DNA of 64,000 nucleotides from Eleginops maclovinus (lineage: Eukaryota; Chordata; Actinopteri; Perciformes; Eleginopidae). The DNA lies in assembly GCF_036324505.1 (NCBI RefSeq), contig NC_086365.1, forward strand, positions 8,145,155-8,209,154, in the 5' to 3' direction. This document shows positions 14,701 through 27,410 of this stretch, piece by piece. Numbering within the stretch: position 1 is the stretch's first letter; every line of letters begins with the position of its first letter. The notes below the pieces were generated by a model. It made no database searches and had not been told where the DNA came from. It saw only the letters and a program-made list of their open reading frames with translations. Both the position numbers and the translations under genes were made by a program.

Positions 14701-14830
14701 GCGGGTCTGCAACGTCTTTATTCACGCAGCGACATTAGAACGTAATGAATCGTGAAGAAAGCATATTGTTCCATGCTACTCTCCCTAACACACACACACA
14801 CACTTGCACACACACTCACAGGTGTAGAAC
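11800..14830. other. intergenic, no gene seen; possible regulatory blocks
   Basis: Mixed-composition DNA with a G tract (13637-13652) and C14 (13799-13812). Blocks at 12030-12130 (GAGATAAG, TTAATTGCC) and 13470-13620 look non-repetitive and could be regulatory. No coding exon is supported. Confidence 0.4.
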
Positions 14831-15140
14831 ATCATTATCACCCAGCTCCAATTGATGAAGAGTATTATACTGCCAAATTGATTTTTCTTACTCTGCGATC
14901 ATGATGACACAAGAAAGGAGAAGACGAAGAAAAGACGCAATCATCAACAACTTTATATTCCAATCAGCATATCTGAGCAGGATGAATAAAAAAGAATTGC
15001 ACAGAAAAATGAAGCCGGGGCTCAAATCGTCTCAAATTGCTTTGCTTTTTTTTCTATCATGAAATGTTACCGATTATCATGAAACGCGTAAATTGAATTC
15101 TTTTTTTCATTTAAGTAATAATTGATTTGACATTTCGGAG
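14830..15140. promoter_or_regulatory. candidate conserved non-coding element
   Basis: Non-repetitive AT-rich block with CCAATTGATG, CAAATTGATTTTT, TATTCCAATCAGC and ACATTTCGG. The texture resembles developmental enhancers. Inference only. Confidence 0.3.
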
Positions 15141-15984
15141 CACTTCAAAGGCAGTTTGGCCTGAAGGCTCTGCAGTAAATTACAGTATAAAGCTGAGGAT
15201 TTACCATTAGCTGACTGTCAAGTGTATGCTCGGCTTTCGCTTCCCCTCCCCATCTATCTCCCCCCTTTAACACTATCTTTCTCCCCTGTCTTGCTATCTT
15301 TTCTCCCCAAAAACCCTCACAAAATTCCACTGAAAACTTCCCTTCACTGCCCTGTTTGTGTGTGTTTGTCGCTTGTTTCCAGGTTCATTGTAACACCATA
15401 AAGGTCCGGTGTGTTTATCAGTAAACCCCCACCTCCATTATAACTCTTTTCACTTCCTTGTTTAGTTTATGTAGTTTTTCCTCGAGGAAATGCCCTTCTC
15501 TTCTGTCCATGCAGGGCACAACAACAGACAGGGGGCTGTTTGATATGTAAATATTCTGCTCAACAAAGTCCAGGTGCTATCTGTAGTTACAGAAGACGAT
15601 ACTCTCGCAGCGGATGGCTTCCTCGCCTTCTGAAACGTGCAGACACACAATTTAACACACAGACTGAGCTCAGACCGGTATGTTAGGATGATGTATTATT
15701 CTTATTATTAAAAGTTATGGTGAGTCCAGTGTCCTCTTTCTTTGATATGATGGACATAATGCAATGTGTATGATCTAATCGACACCCTGTTATTCTAAGA
15801 AGCACTTGGGATGATTAGATTAATAATCCAGTGATCGAGACTAATGCTTTTCTTTTATTATCAGGACCGTATTCCATTTTTTTGTATACTCTAGCAAGGT
15901 TTTTGTAGAACCAGATATGGAGAAAAATATTTAGATCCTAGAGTAGGAGAACTAGTTTGAAGGTGTTTTATTAGAAAAGTCCGG

Positions 15985-16425
15985 CCTTAAAAATCCTAAG
16001 TAAAATTGCAAGTATTAACATCTTAATATAAAAATATACAAATAGTTCCTAAAGTGAAAGTACTCATTATGCAGAAGGTATTTCAGTCCTGGATAATTAT
16101 TATACATTTAATATATTATCATTGATGCATTAATGTGTTAATGTTGCAGGTGAAAATCTTATTTATAACCTGATATACAGCAGGGTTGTAACCTACAAAA
16201 AACTGTATTTTAGTTCATTTTAAATGTTGTACCATTAATCTGAATCTGCAAAGTTACTTTTGCAAACGTAATGTACTGGAGTAAAAGGTTTGATATTTGC
16301 CTACAAAATGCTAAAAAAAGAAAAAAAAAAGAAAGAGAAATAATCAAGTAAGTACAAGTATTTAAAAACTGTACTCAAGTACAGATACTTGTGTAAATAT
16401 ACTGTTACATTTCAGCACTGTGGAC
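15985..16425 (-). repeat. dispersed teleost DNA-repeat (ACTCAAGTA family)
   Basis: AGTACTCATTATGCAGAA, GGAGTAAAAGGTTTGATATT and a terminal GTACTCAAGTACAGATACTT followed by TTACATTTCAGCACTG are familiar parts of a common fish repeat, probably a non-autonomous DNA transposon. An opposite-orientation copy lies at 26245-26640. Confidence 0.6.
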
Positions 16426-16446
16426 AACAGAAATGCACACTCTGCA

Positions 16447-16500
16447 GTACATTACATTACATTTAGCTGACACTTATCCAAAGCAACTCACTAGAAGTAC
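16447..16500 (+). repeat. short dispersed repeat fragment (CATTTAGCTGACACTTATCC type)
   Basis: ACATTTAGCTGACACTTATC followed by CAAAGCAACT is a common teleost dispersed motif. A second, inverted copy is at 24870-24925. Confidence 0.5.
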
Positions 16501-16770
16501 AACGAAAAATATCCTTTGGTGTTGTGTTAAAAGCTTTTGCTTTTTTGGCATTAAAAACGTCAAATTTTAAGAATGGGAAATATTTAAAACACCCTGCATT
16601 GTCAACATACAGGATGGTTAATCCATCTTCAGCCACATTCTTTTGCAGTTTTTGTACTTATTTGCAAAATTCTCATGATTATTTTGTGTCATATTTGTAT
16701 TTATTGTCTTTTATCAGACTAATAATTACATTTGATTAGTCAAATTCTAACTCACACGCGTGTACGAAGC

Positions 16771-16897
<127 letters not shown>

Positions 16898-17606
16898 TCA
16901 CCTGAATCCCAAGTTAGCTGGAGGTGAAGCGTATTGTCTTTTGGCCTTGAATTAATGTGCCTGTAAATACGTTTTTCCCCCTCATTCCTATTTGTTAAGT
17001 TATTCATAGAACTGCTGATTGCAGGCAGCCGTCAGAGCTAAATGAGGGCCTTTGTTATTGTTGAGTAATTAGGACAGCCATCATCGTGCTCCGAGATGAC
17101 AGGGTCAGTTAAATAGTTTCTCTCTCAGTAGTCCGGGCTGATTATGGAGCTCAGGCAGGCCTGGGAGCAGAAGAGGAGGGGGAGGAGGGGGAGTACAGAT
17201 GGGAGGAGAGGGGAGGAAAGCAGACCTTATCTCAGGCAATTAATCAGAGGCACTCATATTGCGGGACAATTATTCAAAGCTCACTCCTGCATAACTCAGC
17301 CAGAGGTTCCAGTGGGCTCGCTGTCTCTTTCCATCCACCCTGGACTGGAAGGTCAGGAAAGTGAGAGGAAGGTGTGGGTGTGTATGTGTGAGAGTGTGAG
17401 TGAGTGTGACTGTGACTGTGTGTTTGTGTGTGTTTGAGAGAGCTCAGGCAACGTAGGGTCAAAGTCATTCAAAGTCTACTCTCCTCTAGAGGCCTTTTTT
17501 GTTTTTGAAGGAGTTCATTCCCCATCATGTTTACATGCATTAACTTTGTTGCCGTTGGTGGAATAACATGGGCGTAGTCTGTTGTGCTATGTTTGTGTGT
17601 TGGTAA

Positions 17607-17736
<130 letters not shown>

Positions 17737-17861
17737 ATTAGAGCCCAGGGCCAGCATTATCAACATTCCTCGGTGGCAGCAGGGTGGCTCGCCTGGCACC
17801 ACACAAACAGGAAAAGGAAATAACTCCACTTCACTACGGTTATCTCCTGGAGAGCCCTCAG

Positions 17862-17862
17862 T

Positions 17863-17902
<40 letters not shown>
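17862..17902. repeat. (GT)n microsatellite, ~41 bp
   Basis: Uninterrupted GT run. Confidence 0.96.
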
Positions 17903-17905
<3 letters not shown>

Positions 17906-17909
17906 GCAT

Positions 17910-19120
17910 GTTGTCTGTTTAAATATGGATCCCGGTGGCAATCGTAAACAGCAGTAGATCTGTTTATAAGACTTTCAATATTTGTGTTGTGACATTGTAG
18001 ATTTTTTAAACCAAACGCTATATTGTGTGGTATGTTGCTTTTATGCAGGGTCATTATAACCAAGAAAATTCCATTTTACTTATTTTTGAAGATTTGAGGG
18101 GTTTCACATGGGGGAATTGTACAGCAGTCGAAATGTTGAAGCTCATATATTAATTTTCCTTTATTTTGCTCCTTCTGTTGTCTAGTCTACTTCCTAAAAT
18201 TACATTGAAAGGCGTTGAACACAACATAACTAATTACTTAAAAAGATAGAAAAGGGCATTTCTTGCATTTTCTCTCTTTAAAAGCAGGTCAAATGTGAAC
18301 CGATGTCACATATATGACCTCACGGGCTACAATTGAGTGCGGAATTAATCTGATTAACATTCTTCACTTCAGGTGTTTGAGCATTTTTCACAAAACGTTG
18401 TAGCTTTCACGCTTTCCACTGAATAATTACTAAACATTATAGCTCTGCATATTGTAATTCTTCAACTGCTGCTGTTTTCTCTATAATGCCTCAGGGGAGT
18501 ATCGAAGAAGGGGATTCCTTCTCTGTAGCACTTCCTGTCTATCTCACAATTTTTCTAAAGAACCCTTTCTATATTATTATTATTATTAGAATGTGTCTTT
18601 TACCTTAAAGTGATGATGGTAACAACAATTAATAGAGATCCTAAGTTGTAGATTTGTCCCAATTATCATGACAGTTCTCAAGAGGAACCTGTTTAAATTT
18701 GCTCTTGAAGAACTTCCTGTTGTGTGCAAAACCACACATTTCCCTTTCATCCAAACAGAGACTCTCAGCAGTATGATTATTCTCCACATCAGGTAATATG
18801 ATGCATATTAATATCCAGCTATCACTAAACAGATACAGCTTATCATCTTGAAAAAACAGGTGATACTCCTGAGATAAGAGGATCCTTTTTGCACTACAGT
18901 GTTATGTTAATCCACTACACTGATTTGGAATCAAACTATTTTTAGTTCATTTCGTTGGCCAGGTAATGTGCCTGAGCAAAATAACAGCATGCAAATAAAA
19001 ACAACTCTGGGCGGACATTCAAAAGGATTCATCGCCTCGCCTTTTCCTTTCCTCAGCTCTCCTTCAGCCCGAACCTGAGCCACAAATGTCACCTCCACTC
19101 CACGTATAAAAGGAGAGGAA
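17910..19120. other. intergenic, no gene seen
   Basis: AT-rich, with a short (ATT)n at 18573-18588. Nothing else is recognised. Confidence 0.5.
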
Positions 19121-19126
19121 GACATC

Positions 19127-19161
19127 GAGGAGGAGGAGGAGGAGGAGGAGGAGGAGGAGGA
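19127..19161. repeat. (GAG)n microsatellite
   Basis: About 11 GAG units on the + strand, immediately before the candidate element at 19190. Confidence 0.95.
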
Positions 19162-19189
19162 AGAGAGATAGATCAGTGGGAGAGAGTGT

Positions 19190-19560
19190 CATAAAATGCA
19201 AATGCAGCCTGCGTCCGCTTTTACAAATTAAATGTCAGGACATAAAATATTGTCAGTTTCATTTTGCCGCCAGAAGGATGACAAATCCATATTCTCCCTT
19301 AAATAAAACTCTCAGTGCGGTGGAGGGGTAATCATGGCAGAACAAAGCGCCGTGATTAACGATAGCAATTTATTGTATCTGGCGGCCGGCATGGGAGAGG
19401 AGCAGAGAGACATCATGGTTATCATAATTCATATCGTAAATAACCGGGCCCAGCCAATCACAAGGAGCCGCCGATGTCATCCCAAATAACCTTTGATAAC
19501 AATTACCATAGAAGGCAGTACAAACCCCGAAGTCACAATGTTATCTTATCCCTATTCTCT
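19190..19560. promoter_or_regulatory. candidate conserved non-coding element with GATA sites
   Basis: Non-repetitive block with ATGCAAAT (19198-19205), CCAATCACAAGG, TTTGATAACAATTACC and adjacent inverted GATA motifs TTATCTTATC (19541-19550). GATA3-type factors bind WGATAR, so an autoregulatory input is possible. Enhancer function is inferred. Confidence 0.4.
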
Positions 19561-19822
19561 GCTTGTAGAATACAACACTATTACCATATAGATTAGACTA
19601 TTTATAATGGTGCGTGTCATTCTGGGTGCGGCTTTAGGTTGTCACTGTGTGTAGGTGTAGCGTGGTGAGGACACGGCACGGCGAGGTGTGTGTGGGTGCG
19701 GTAGGTGGACCTGGATATTATAGCCCAGCCTTTATGAGGAGCTGAATTGCCCTCTCTCAGTATCACACAGCAGCACATTGCCAGGGCGGCCATTGTGACA
19801 ATGGCGTGGTGGGAGAGGAGTC

Positions 19823-19929
<107 letters not shown>

Positions 19930-20159
19930 GGGAGGGGTCGGGTGGGTGGGGACTCTTGAGAGGGTGGGGGAGTAATCGAGGGAAACTAGAGGAGGAGATA
20001 TTAGCAGGGAAGAGTTGATAAGTGTTGGAGATTAGTGGAGGCGTATCTTGTCCAAGGTGTTGTTCCTCCTTGTTTTATCTGCTGATAGAAATTTTCTGAT
20101 GGAGAGCAGTGATATGTGGATTCACGGTTCCCACCTACACACACACACACACACACAGC

Positions 20160-22249
20160 CCACCCACCGCTGTAGGTTCCCACCCACGACTTTCTTCCTT
20201 CACGTGTTTTACAATCATAAATTGTAACTACATACATTTTAAGATACATTGTAGTTACCACTGGTGTTGTGAAGTCCATTTACATATTTTACTGAAATAA
20301 AAGCAGCAATATTACAGTGTAAAAACACTCTGAATTTCATACTGCTTATATTGAGGTCGGGTCCCTGTTTAATTTGTATCTCGTGCTAATTACTTTTTAC
20401 ACATAACTGTATTCATTGTAAAGCATAACGTAAGAACACTTTTATGGCTTTAAAAGGTAGAACAAGCAGTTCAAGAAAAACGTTTTAATATTCTTCTAAT
20501 GGTAGCAGATGGAAAAAGTATTTTTCAACAGGTTAATTCTCTTAAGTAAAGAAATAATAAGTAATTTAGTTGATTGACAGGGGCTTTGGAGTATTGATTG
20601 GACAACAACGACAATTTGAAAATTTCATTCGGGATTGCAGTAAATTGTTTTGAGAACAGTTCAACACTTGACATTTAAAGGCCTAACAATAAATCAATTG
20701 CTGAAATAGAACAAGAAAAAAAGAGAACTGATTAATGTTTCGTAAGCCCTAAAAACAACATCCTAATGTAGATGAATGAAGGAAAGGGAAGAAAAAACTA
20801 GTAAATGTTGGAGGAATATCTGCACTAAAAAACTCTATTACAACTGTAAAAGACACAGGTCACCATTTCTCCCGATATGACCACAATATACAAACAGCCT
20901 TATCAAAAGGTCTGCTCTCTTCGAGTGCTCTTATAGGAATTTGTACTTGTGTAAGTTCAAAGATAGAAAACTGGAAAAACACACATCAGAAAAATATAAA
21001 TGAAATAAATCTGACATTACTTATTGGCAAATTTACCCCGAAATGTCATGTAAATACTTCCTATCCTATCCTCTTTAAGAAACAACTGCAGAGCAGGGGG
21101 ATAAAATAATAATATATTAATAAGAGACAGGGCACTTCAAGTTAAATGGATTGGTCAACATTAAAAAGAACATGCAAGAGATAGAGCATTGGGTTTGTGT
21201 TACATAAGCAGGTATGCAAAGTTATGTCATTATGTTTTGTCTTTAACGGTATAGATTCTACGGTCCAACATTTCCTCAAATAGAAAATGTTTCCTCTGAG
21301 TGTTTTTTGTGCATTTACCTTGTGTACAACCTGAAACAGTAACAGAGAACAAAAATGGCTTCAAAGGACACTTGAGCCTTTACTGTACGGAGGATGATGA
21401 GGGGAGAGGGCGAGCACAAGGACGAGATAAAAACCAAAGCGGGAGAGAGGAGGCAGAGAAGAGACCAAAGCAAGGATGAGGTGAAGGAGAAGAAAGATTT
21501 CGCTTAAATTCAGAGAGGAGAAATCCACAGTCCCTTCAGCAGTAGACTGTCCAAAGAAACAAGAATACGGTAGATTAGGAGAAGACAAAACGAAAGTAAC
21601 AATTTTAAAAGTCAAGCTCAAGAGCAGGAAAGAGAGGAAGACCTCGAGGATGATAGTAAAGCACGAGTCAGTGCTATACTATCTGCAATTTTTGGCAAAA
21701 AGATCCCTGTGTGGGCTTGTGAAGAGTTAATCTCTCTTGACAGCATCTTCATTTGAATGCAGATTCTGTCAGCACTATGTGCCTTTGGTTGCTTAAGAGG
21801 AGTACCTAGCTTCTGCACAAATTGCCTTGACAAATCTTGGCTGATGGGAGGAAGACGGCTTCCTACCTGTGAATCGCTAAACATGCCTGTGGGAGACACC
21901 TGAAGAGAACTTTAAAATCAGAGGGAATCTAAAGAGAACGGGCAAAATGCATCTCATAGATATTAGAGCAGCTTAAACGCGGGATTAGGCTTGTAATAAA
22001 AATGCCATATGTCCTTTCTATTTCTTACAGCTTGAGCTCTTTAGCTTTTCCTCTCAGTTGATGTCGGACAGGTGTAGCCGTTACACAAGAGCTGTAGGAA
22101 TTAAAATAGTAGGAATATACTGTTTTAGGGGGATTGTCCTCATTGTCCAGTCATTTCTTTTAACTAGTGTATTGCCGTTCAAAACATGCCTGATTGGAAA
22201 GGAGCAATCTCTTGGCCTCGCTGCTTGAAGCTTTTTCAATTAGTAGGCT
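20160..22249. other. intergenic, no gene seen
   Basis: AT-rich unique-looking DNA up to the LINE. No exon is supported. Confidence 0.5.
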
Positions 22250-23078
22250 ACTGCGAAGTTTCCGAGAACCAGCACCTTATCGTGATGGAGAGGTTTGTGT
22301 GCCCCGATGAACATGGGGGCTGTGTTGTCTGGAACCTTGTGTTCCTGGTAGGGTCTCCCATGGCAAATTGGTCTCAGGTAAGGGGCCAGACTAAGATTGG
22401 TTCAAAAGACCTCATGACAAACACACATGAAAGCGAGGATACCAAGCCCGGAGGAAGCCTTGGGTCCCCTTCTGGAGCCAGGCCCAGAAGGAGGACTCGT
22501 TGGCGAGCGTCTGGTGGCCGGGCTTGCCACGGAACCCGACCGGGCACAGCCCAAAACAGTAATGTGGGCAACACCTCCGCTTCTCCGTCCCGCGGGCCCA
22601 CCACCTACGGGAAACAGTGATGGGGTCGGGTGCGCTGCCAGAAGGGTGGCAGTGAAAGCAGAGGGTCTCGACAGACCAGACCCGGGCGGCAGAAGCTGGC
22701 TTTGGGGACGTGGAACGTCACCTCTCTGGGGGGGAAGGAGCCGGAGCTTGTGCGGGAGGTGGAGCGTTACCAGTTGGATCTGGTGGGGCTCACGTCTACG
22801 CACAGCGTCGGCTCTGGAACCTTACTTCTTGATAGGGGTTGACTCTATTCTTCTCCGGAGTTGCCCAAGGTGTGAGGCACCGAGCGGGTGTGGGGGGGGA
22901 AACTCTGACTGTAGTTCAGAGTATTCGGCCTTCTTGGAGACCCCGAAAAGAGTCCTGCATGGGGCTCCCGAAGGGGACTCCTTAGTCTTGCTGGGAGACT
23001 TCAACGCACACGTGGGCAATGATGGAGACACTTGGAGGGGCGTGATTGGGAGGAACGGCCCCCCTGATCTGAACTGGT

Positions 23079-23936
23079 TTGTTACTGGACTTCTGTGCTA
23101 GTCATGGATTGGCCATAACAAACACCATGTTTGGGAGTACGCTCATCCGGTCTACATGTGCTCCCAGGGAGATACTATGGGAGGTGCTGCGGGAGTACGG
23201 GGTAAGGGGGTCTCTACTCAGGGCCATCCAATCTCTGTACTCCCAAAGCGAGAGCTGTGTCTGTGTTCTTGGTAGCACGTCGGACCGATTTCAGGTGAAG
23301 ATTGGCCTCTGCCAGGGCAGCGCTTTGTCACCAATCTTGATTGTGATATTCATGGACAGGATTTCGAGGCGTAGTCGTGGGGGAGGGGGTCTGCAGTTCG
23401 GTGGGCTAAGGATTGCACCACTGCTTTTTGCAGATGATGTGGTCCTAATGGCTTCATCGATCTGTGACCTTCAGCATTCACTGGATCGGTTTGCAGCCGA
23501 GTGTGAAGCGGCGGGGATGAGGATCAGCACCTTCAAATCTGAGGCCATGGTTCTCAGCAGGAAACCGATGGACTGTCCACTCCAGGTAGGGAATGAGGCC
23601 TTACCCCAAGTGAAGGAGTTCAAGTGTCTCGGGGTCTTGTTCTCGAGTGAGGGAACAATGGAGTGTGAGATGGGCCGGAGAATCGGAGCAGCGGGAGTGG
23701 TACTGCAGTCGCTTTACCGCACTGTTGTGGCGAAAAGAGAGCTGAGCCAGAAGGCAAAGCTCCCTGTCTACCGGGCTATTTTCGTTCCTACCCTCACCTA
23801 TGGTCATGAAGGATGGATCATGACCGAAAGAATGAGATTGCGAATACAAGCGGCCAAAATGGGATTTCTCCGCATGGTGGCTGGCATCTCCCTTAGGGAT
23901 AAGGTGAGAAGTTCAGTCAGGAGGGACTCGGAGTAG
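23079..23936 (+). pseudogene. truncated LINE reverse transcriptase
   Basis: The open frame of about 285 codons is chimeric. The first 30 residues derive from endonuclease ([16 protein letters not shown]), then the deletion junction, then RT motifs GLCQGSALSP (motif 4-like) and FADD (catalytic, near 23430), followed by the thumb-like region RIQAAKMGFLRMVAG. Beyond 23936 the frame shifts, but homology continues (QLRWFGHLVRMPPG, GRPRTR) to about 24120. RT copies the element RNA at the target site. This copy is dead. Confidence 0.88.
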
Positions 23937-24193
23937 AACCGCTGCTCCTTCGCGTTGAAAGGAGCCAGTTGAGGTGGTTCGGGCACCTAGTGAGGATGCC
24001 ACCTGGGTGCCTCCCTAGGGAGGTGTTCCAGGCAAGTCCAGCTGGGAAGAGACCGAGGGGTAGACCTAGGACCAGGAGGGATTATATCTCTTCGCTGGCC
24101 TGGGAGCGCCTTGGTTGATGTGGCCAGGGAAAGAGAAGTTTGGGGCTCTTTTGGAGCTGTTATCTCCGCGACCCTTATGGATAAGCTGGAGAA

Positions 24194-24215
24194 GATGGAT
24201 GGATGGATGGATGGA
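24194..24215 (+). repeat. (GATG)n tail of the LINE
   Basis: About five GATG units directly after GATAAGCTGGAGAA. Short tandem repeats at the 3' end are typical of RTE/Rex3 elements and mark the insertion end. Confidence 0.85.
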
Positions 24216-24869
24216 GGCTCCTGCACATCTAAACAACTTCCCACTTCATTACTGTTCTTTAAAGTACTGCAGCATATAATGGCGTACAATAGCAAGCAAA
24301 AGTGAACAGGCTATACCCAGCCTGTCATTTGGCATTAAATAGGGTTGCCCTCTCGATAGACTACATGCGTATAACATACTACAATAAAAATGACTTGTAT
24401 AACTCAAGGAATTACATTTGACACTGGACTTCCTTGGGTCCTCAGCAATTCAACGCGTAGAGTGAGGTCTATCTGATGAATGGAAGTAAACAGAGATTCT
24501 TTTGATCTAAGTTATATGCTATAAACAAGATTTTCTGTCGACTGTTCAGAAAGTGTCTGAATTTGAGAAATTTCTGACACTTGGTTGACATGTCTATTCC
24601 TAACAACATTTAACACTGGTTTATTATGATCATGACAGCAACTCTAACTGAGTATTCATTTTAGTTGTCTTACTTGATCCCAGCAACAAAACGATGGAAC
24701 AATCTCCACAGTGATAGGACAGCAGAAATTCTACACATCTTCTCACCTCATAACACTTAGAAAAGTTTGGCTTATTTGAAGCAAATGCAGCTGCATCAAT
24801 GGTTTGGCTAATTGAAAGATAATATACATCAAGGATTCTTTTATAGATAGCATCTCCCTGGTTCAATGC

Positions 24870-24925
24870 ACTCAGTTCAAGTTGCTTTGGATAAAAGTGC
24901 CAGCGAAATGAAATGTACTCAGAAT
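24870..24925 (-). repeat. short dispersed repeat fragment, inverted copy of 16.45-kb motif
   Basis: CAAGTTGCTTTGGATAAAAG followed by TGCCAGCGAAATGAAATGTA is the reverse complement of the CATTT...CTGGCACTTTTATCCAAAGCAACTT pattern. Confidence 0.5.
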
Positions 24926-24929
24926 TCAA

Positions 24930-26240
24930 CCATAAAGCAGGTCAGAAAACACTCTTGAACTCTAAGCTTAGGGAGGTAACGCCAAAACAAACCATGTTTA
25001 TTCTTATCTTGTAAGGACTTGTTAGTTATATATTTTTGTAAAGGTGATGATTGTGTATTGTGTCATCTTTTTTATAGAGAGGGAAACAAAGAATAAACTT
25101 GATAATTATGTCTGCTACATTTGTGACATTTCACCTGGGAGTCTTTCAGTAGCGTGTATCTGAACATGGTGTGTGTAGCCCCATAATGGCACACGATGCT
25201 GAAGTTGATTTAAGTTCAGAAATCCCCCTGCCTCCCTCTCTCCTCTTTTTTCTTCTCTCCCTCAACATTTCTCATCTCCTCTCCTAGATGGAATTCACAA
25301 AGTGATTTTCTCCTCGTTCCTCTAAATCTCTTGATCACTTTAATTTTTTGCTAGGCTGCTCCATCGGTGTCCTGGGAAAGAGAAAAGAGACTGCAAAGGA
25401 GGCTGGGTGAGTGCAGAGAGAGAGAGGGGAGAGAGAGGGAGAGGAGTATAGAGTTAAGGCTTTATCAGTGAGTGCCCTGAGGTATGTGGGGACGCTGCTG
25501 AATCCAGAGAGATTAGGGGAAAAATGCAGCACATGGCAGTAAGGGGCTTACGCCACAGCTTGTATTAGTTCAGGTGAAAAGAGTATTGCTTTTACATAAA
25601 ACTGGACAAATCCAGCTACAATGCATTTCCCGTTGGACCACAATGGGGCCCTCTATCTGTGGTCCTCACCTCCTGTCCCCCGGGTTCCTCAAAGCTCCTC
25701 TATCTAAACAGGAGTAGAGACTGAGGAAAGGAGGAGAAAACACAGTTGGACAGGGGAGGAAGGAGGAGATATAGCGCTGCAAAAAACTTCATTTTCAGGG
25801 TTTACCGGGACCCAGTTGTCAGGAGATGGCAAGAGCGTAATTTCCACAGGGGACAGGGGGGGATCATGTCCATGTTATTCTTCAAAAGCGTACTTTTGTC
25901 CCTACTGACTTTAACAACTTCGGTTTAATTTACTCCACAACCTTACTGTCCAGTTGCCGCAATCGAGAGTGAGTTGATAAAAATGATGATTATGAATTTA
26001 AAGGATCGAAATAAGTTGAAAAAATGAAGGCCAGCTTGAATCAGATTTGCAATCATCTTATTCCTTGCCGTTTTTCGGACCTCTTACTTTTACAGGAAAG
26101 GTGCACTTCCTTTAGACTTTTCACATTAAAGGAAACCAGAAAAAGGGGTTATATGGAAGGCTTTTAACGTGAAAAATCTTTCCAGGATTTGAAGTACACT
26201 TATCTATAGTTATCTTAATTTATGCCAACAGTAAGTCATG
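24930..26240. other. intergenic, no gene seen
   Basis: Includes a GA-rich stretch (25417-25450). No coding potential is recognised. Confidence 0.5.
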
Positions 26241-26244
26241 ACAA

Positions 26245-26640
26245 TTTGGAGGTTTACTTAAGTATTTCCAATTCATTATACTTTCTACTTTTACTTCACT
26301 ACATTTTGGTGGCAAATATTGCACTCGGAACATTTCATTTTTTGACTGCTATGGTGACTTTTCTGATTTAGATTATAAATCCAAAACATAATTAAATGAT
26401 TAAATAATGATATATTATTTTAGGTCAAGTTGCCCAGCAATACAGACAATGATTACAGTATATTAACGTGCACATAAAGGCATTAAATACTATTTTCCAG
26501 TATTATGATATATATTCTTTTCTCCTGAAATGGACCATTCTGCACAATGGGTACATTTACTTTGATCCTTTAACACATTTTTGAAGCATTTCGAATGCCT
26601 TTACTTGTTACAGTATATTTTAACATAGTACCAATTTAAA
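26245..26640 (+). repeat. dispersed teleost DNA-repeat (ACTTAAGTA family)
   Basis: TTTACTTAAGTATTTCC, CTACTTTTACTTCACTACAT and TGGACCATTCTGCACAATGG match in order the reverse complement of the copy at 15985-16425. Diverged, with internal changes. Confidence 0.6.
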
Positions 26641-27159
26641 TACCTCTTTCTTCTCCCTTTTGAACCCAAGCCTATGCTCTACAAATCATGAAGTTACAGA
26701 GGGAAGAAGTGTTATTAAAAGCAGGTAACAACGAGAGAGATGAGCATAATTCAGAGAGATAAAAGGACTTTGGAGAGCAGGTTTGACGGAATTATTCGAG
26801 ATGAATGCACTGTGATTGAGAAAAAGGTCCCAGGTAAGGTAAATGCTTCACTTAGACACAGAAGTCTCCTATTCTACTTTCACTGAGACTTTCTATCTAA
26901 ATCTTCTGTTCTGAGGTGCGTTTATCAACCAAGTTTTTCATCTTGAAATATAGGTTAAGGGTAGATTGGCCCGCATTACTCTTTATCTTTCACCTGTCAT
27001 GTACAGTAAGCCCAGGTAACAATGGCACCTTACATTACATTACACAATCCGTATTCACGCCAGACATCCAAAGTGGCTCCGACACTCCTTCCATCCTCAC
27101 CATTATTGGCAGAACAATACCCTGAAAAAGCCCAAAAAAGAGAGAGGGGCTGTATCTGC

Positions 27160-27410
27160 GATGGCGCTTAACATCAATTTGTGTCACGATTAATCAATTT
27201 GGACCTTCTCGCTCTCTCTGTGTCTTGTCACTCTTTAAATAAAGAGCGCTGGCTGTTTGAATGAGCCCGGGCTCATCGCGATATGGCGCAGGTTAAGTAG
27301 GAGGCGCATGTTTTAGGATAGCGCCCCGCCGCTCCCTCTCGTCCTGAAACACTTAGCTGGTGATTAGCATAAGCTGATAGCGCTATCAGGAGCGTGCCAT
27401 TGAGGTGACC
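27160..27410. promoter_or_regulatory. candidate conserved non-coding element with palindromic GATA site
   Basis: GC-balanced non-repetitive block with CACGATTAATCAATTTGG, GCGATATGGCGC and the perfect 16-bp palindrome CTGATAGCGCTATCAG at 27374-27389, which holds two inverted WGATAR sites. A regulatory role is inferred. Confidence 0.4.

Larger units (their letters stand above)
22250..24217 (+). mobile_element. Rex3-like (RTE clade) LINE, internally deleted
   Basis: The 5' end reads CCGAGAACCAGCACCTTATC near 22261 and the 3' end finishes in (GATG)n, as I recall for teleost Rex3. Endonuclease traces ([32 protein letters not shown]) and the C-terminal half of RT (LLFADDVVLMASS, TLTYGHEGWIMTERMR) are present. 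The endonuclease has two gaps, and the RT joins at about 23170 (GCTCCCAGG/GAGATACTATGG) where the end of the endonuclease and the RT palm N terminus should be. The exact 5' boundary is uncertain. Confidence 0.88.

Noticed and set aside
22374..23031. Minus-strand open frames within the LINE
   Set aside because: GC-rich antisense shadows of LINE sequence, with no domain.
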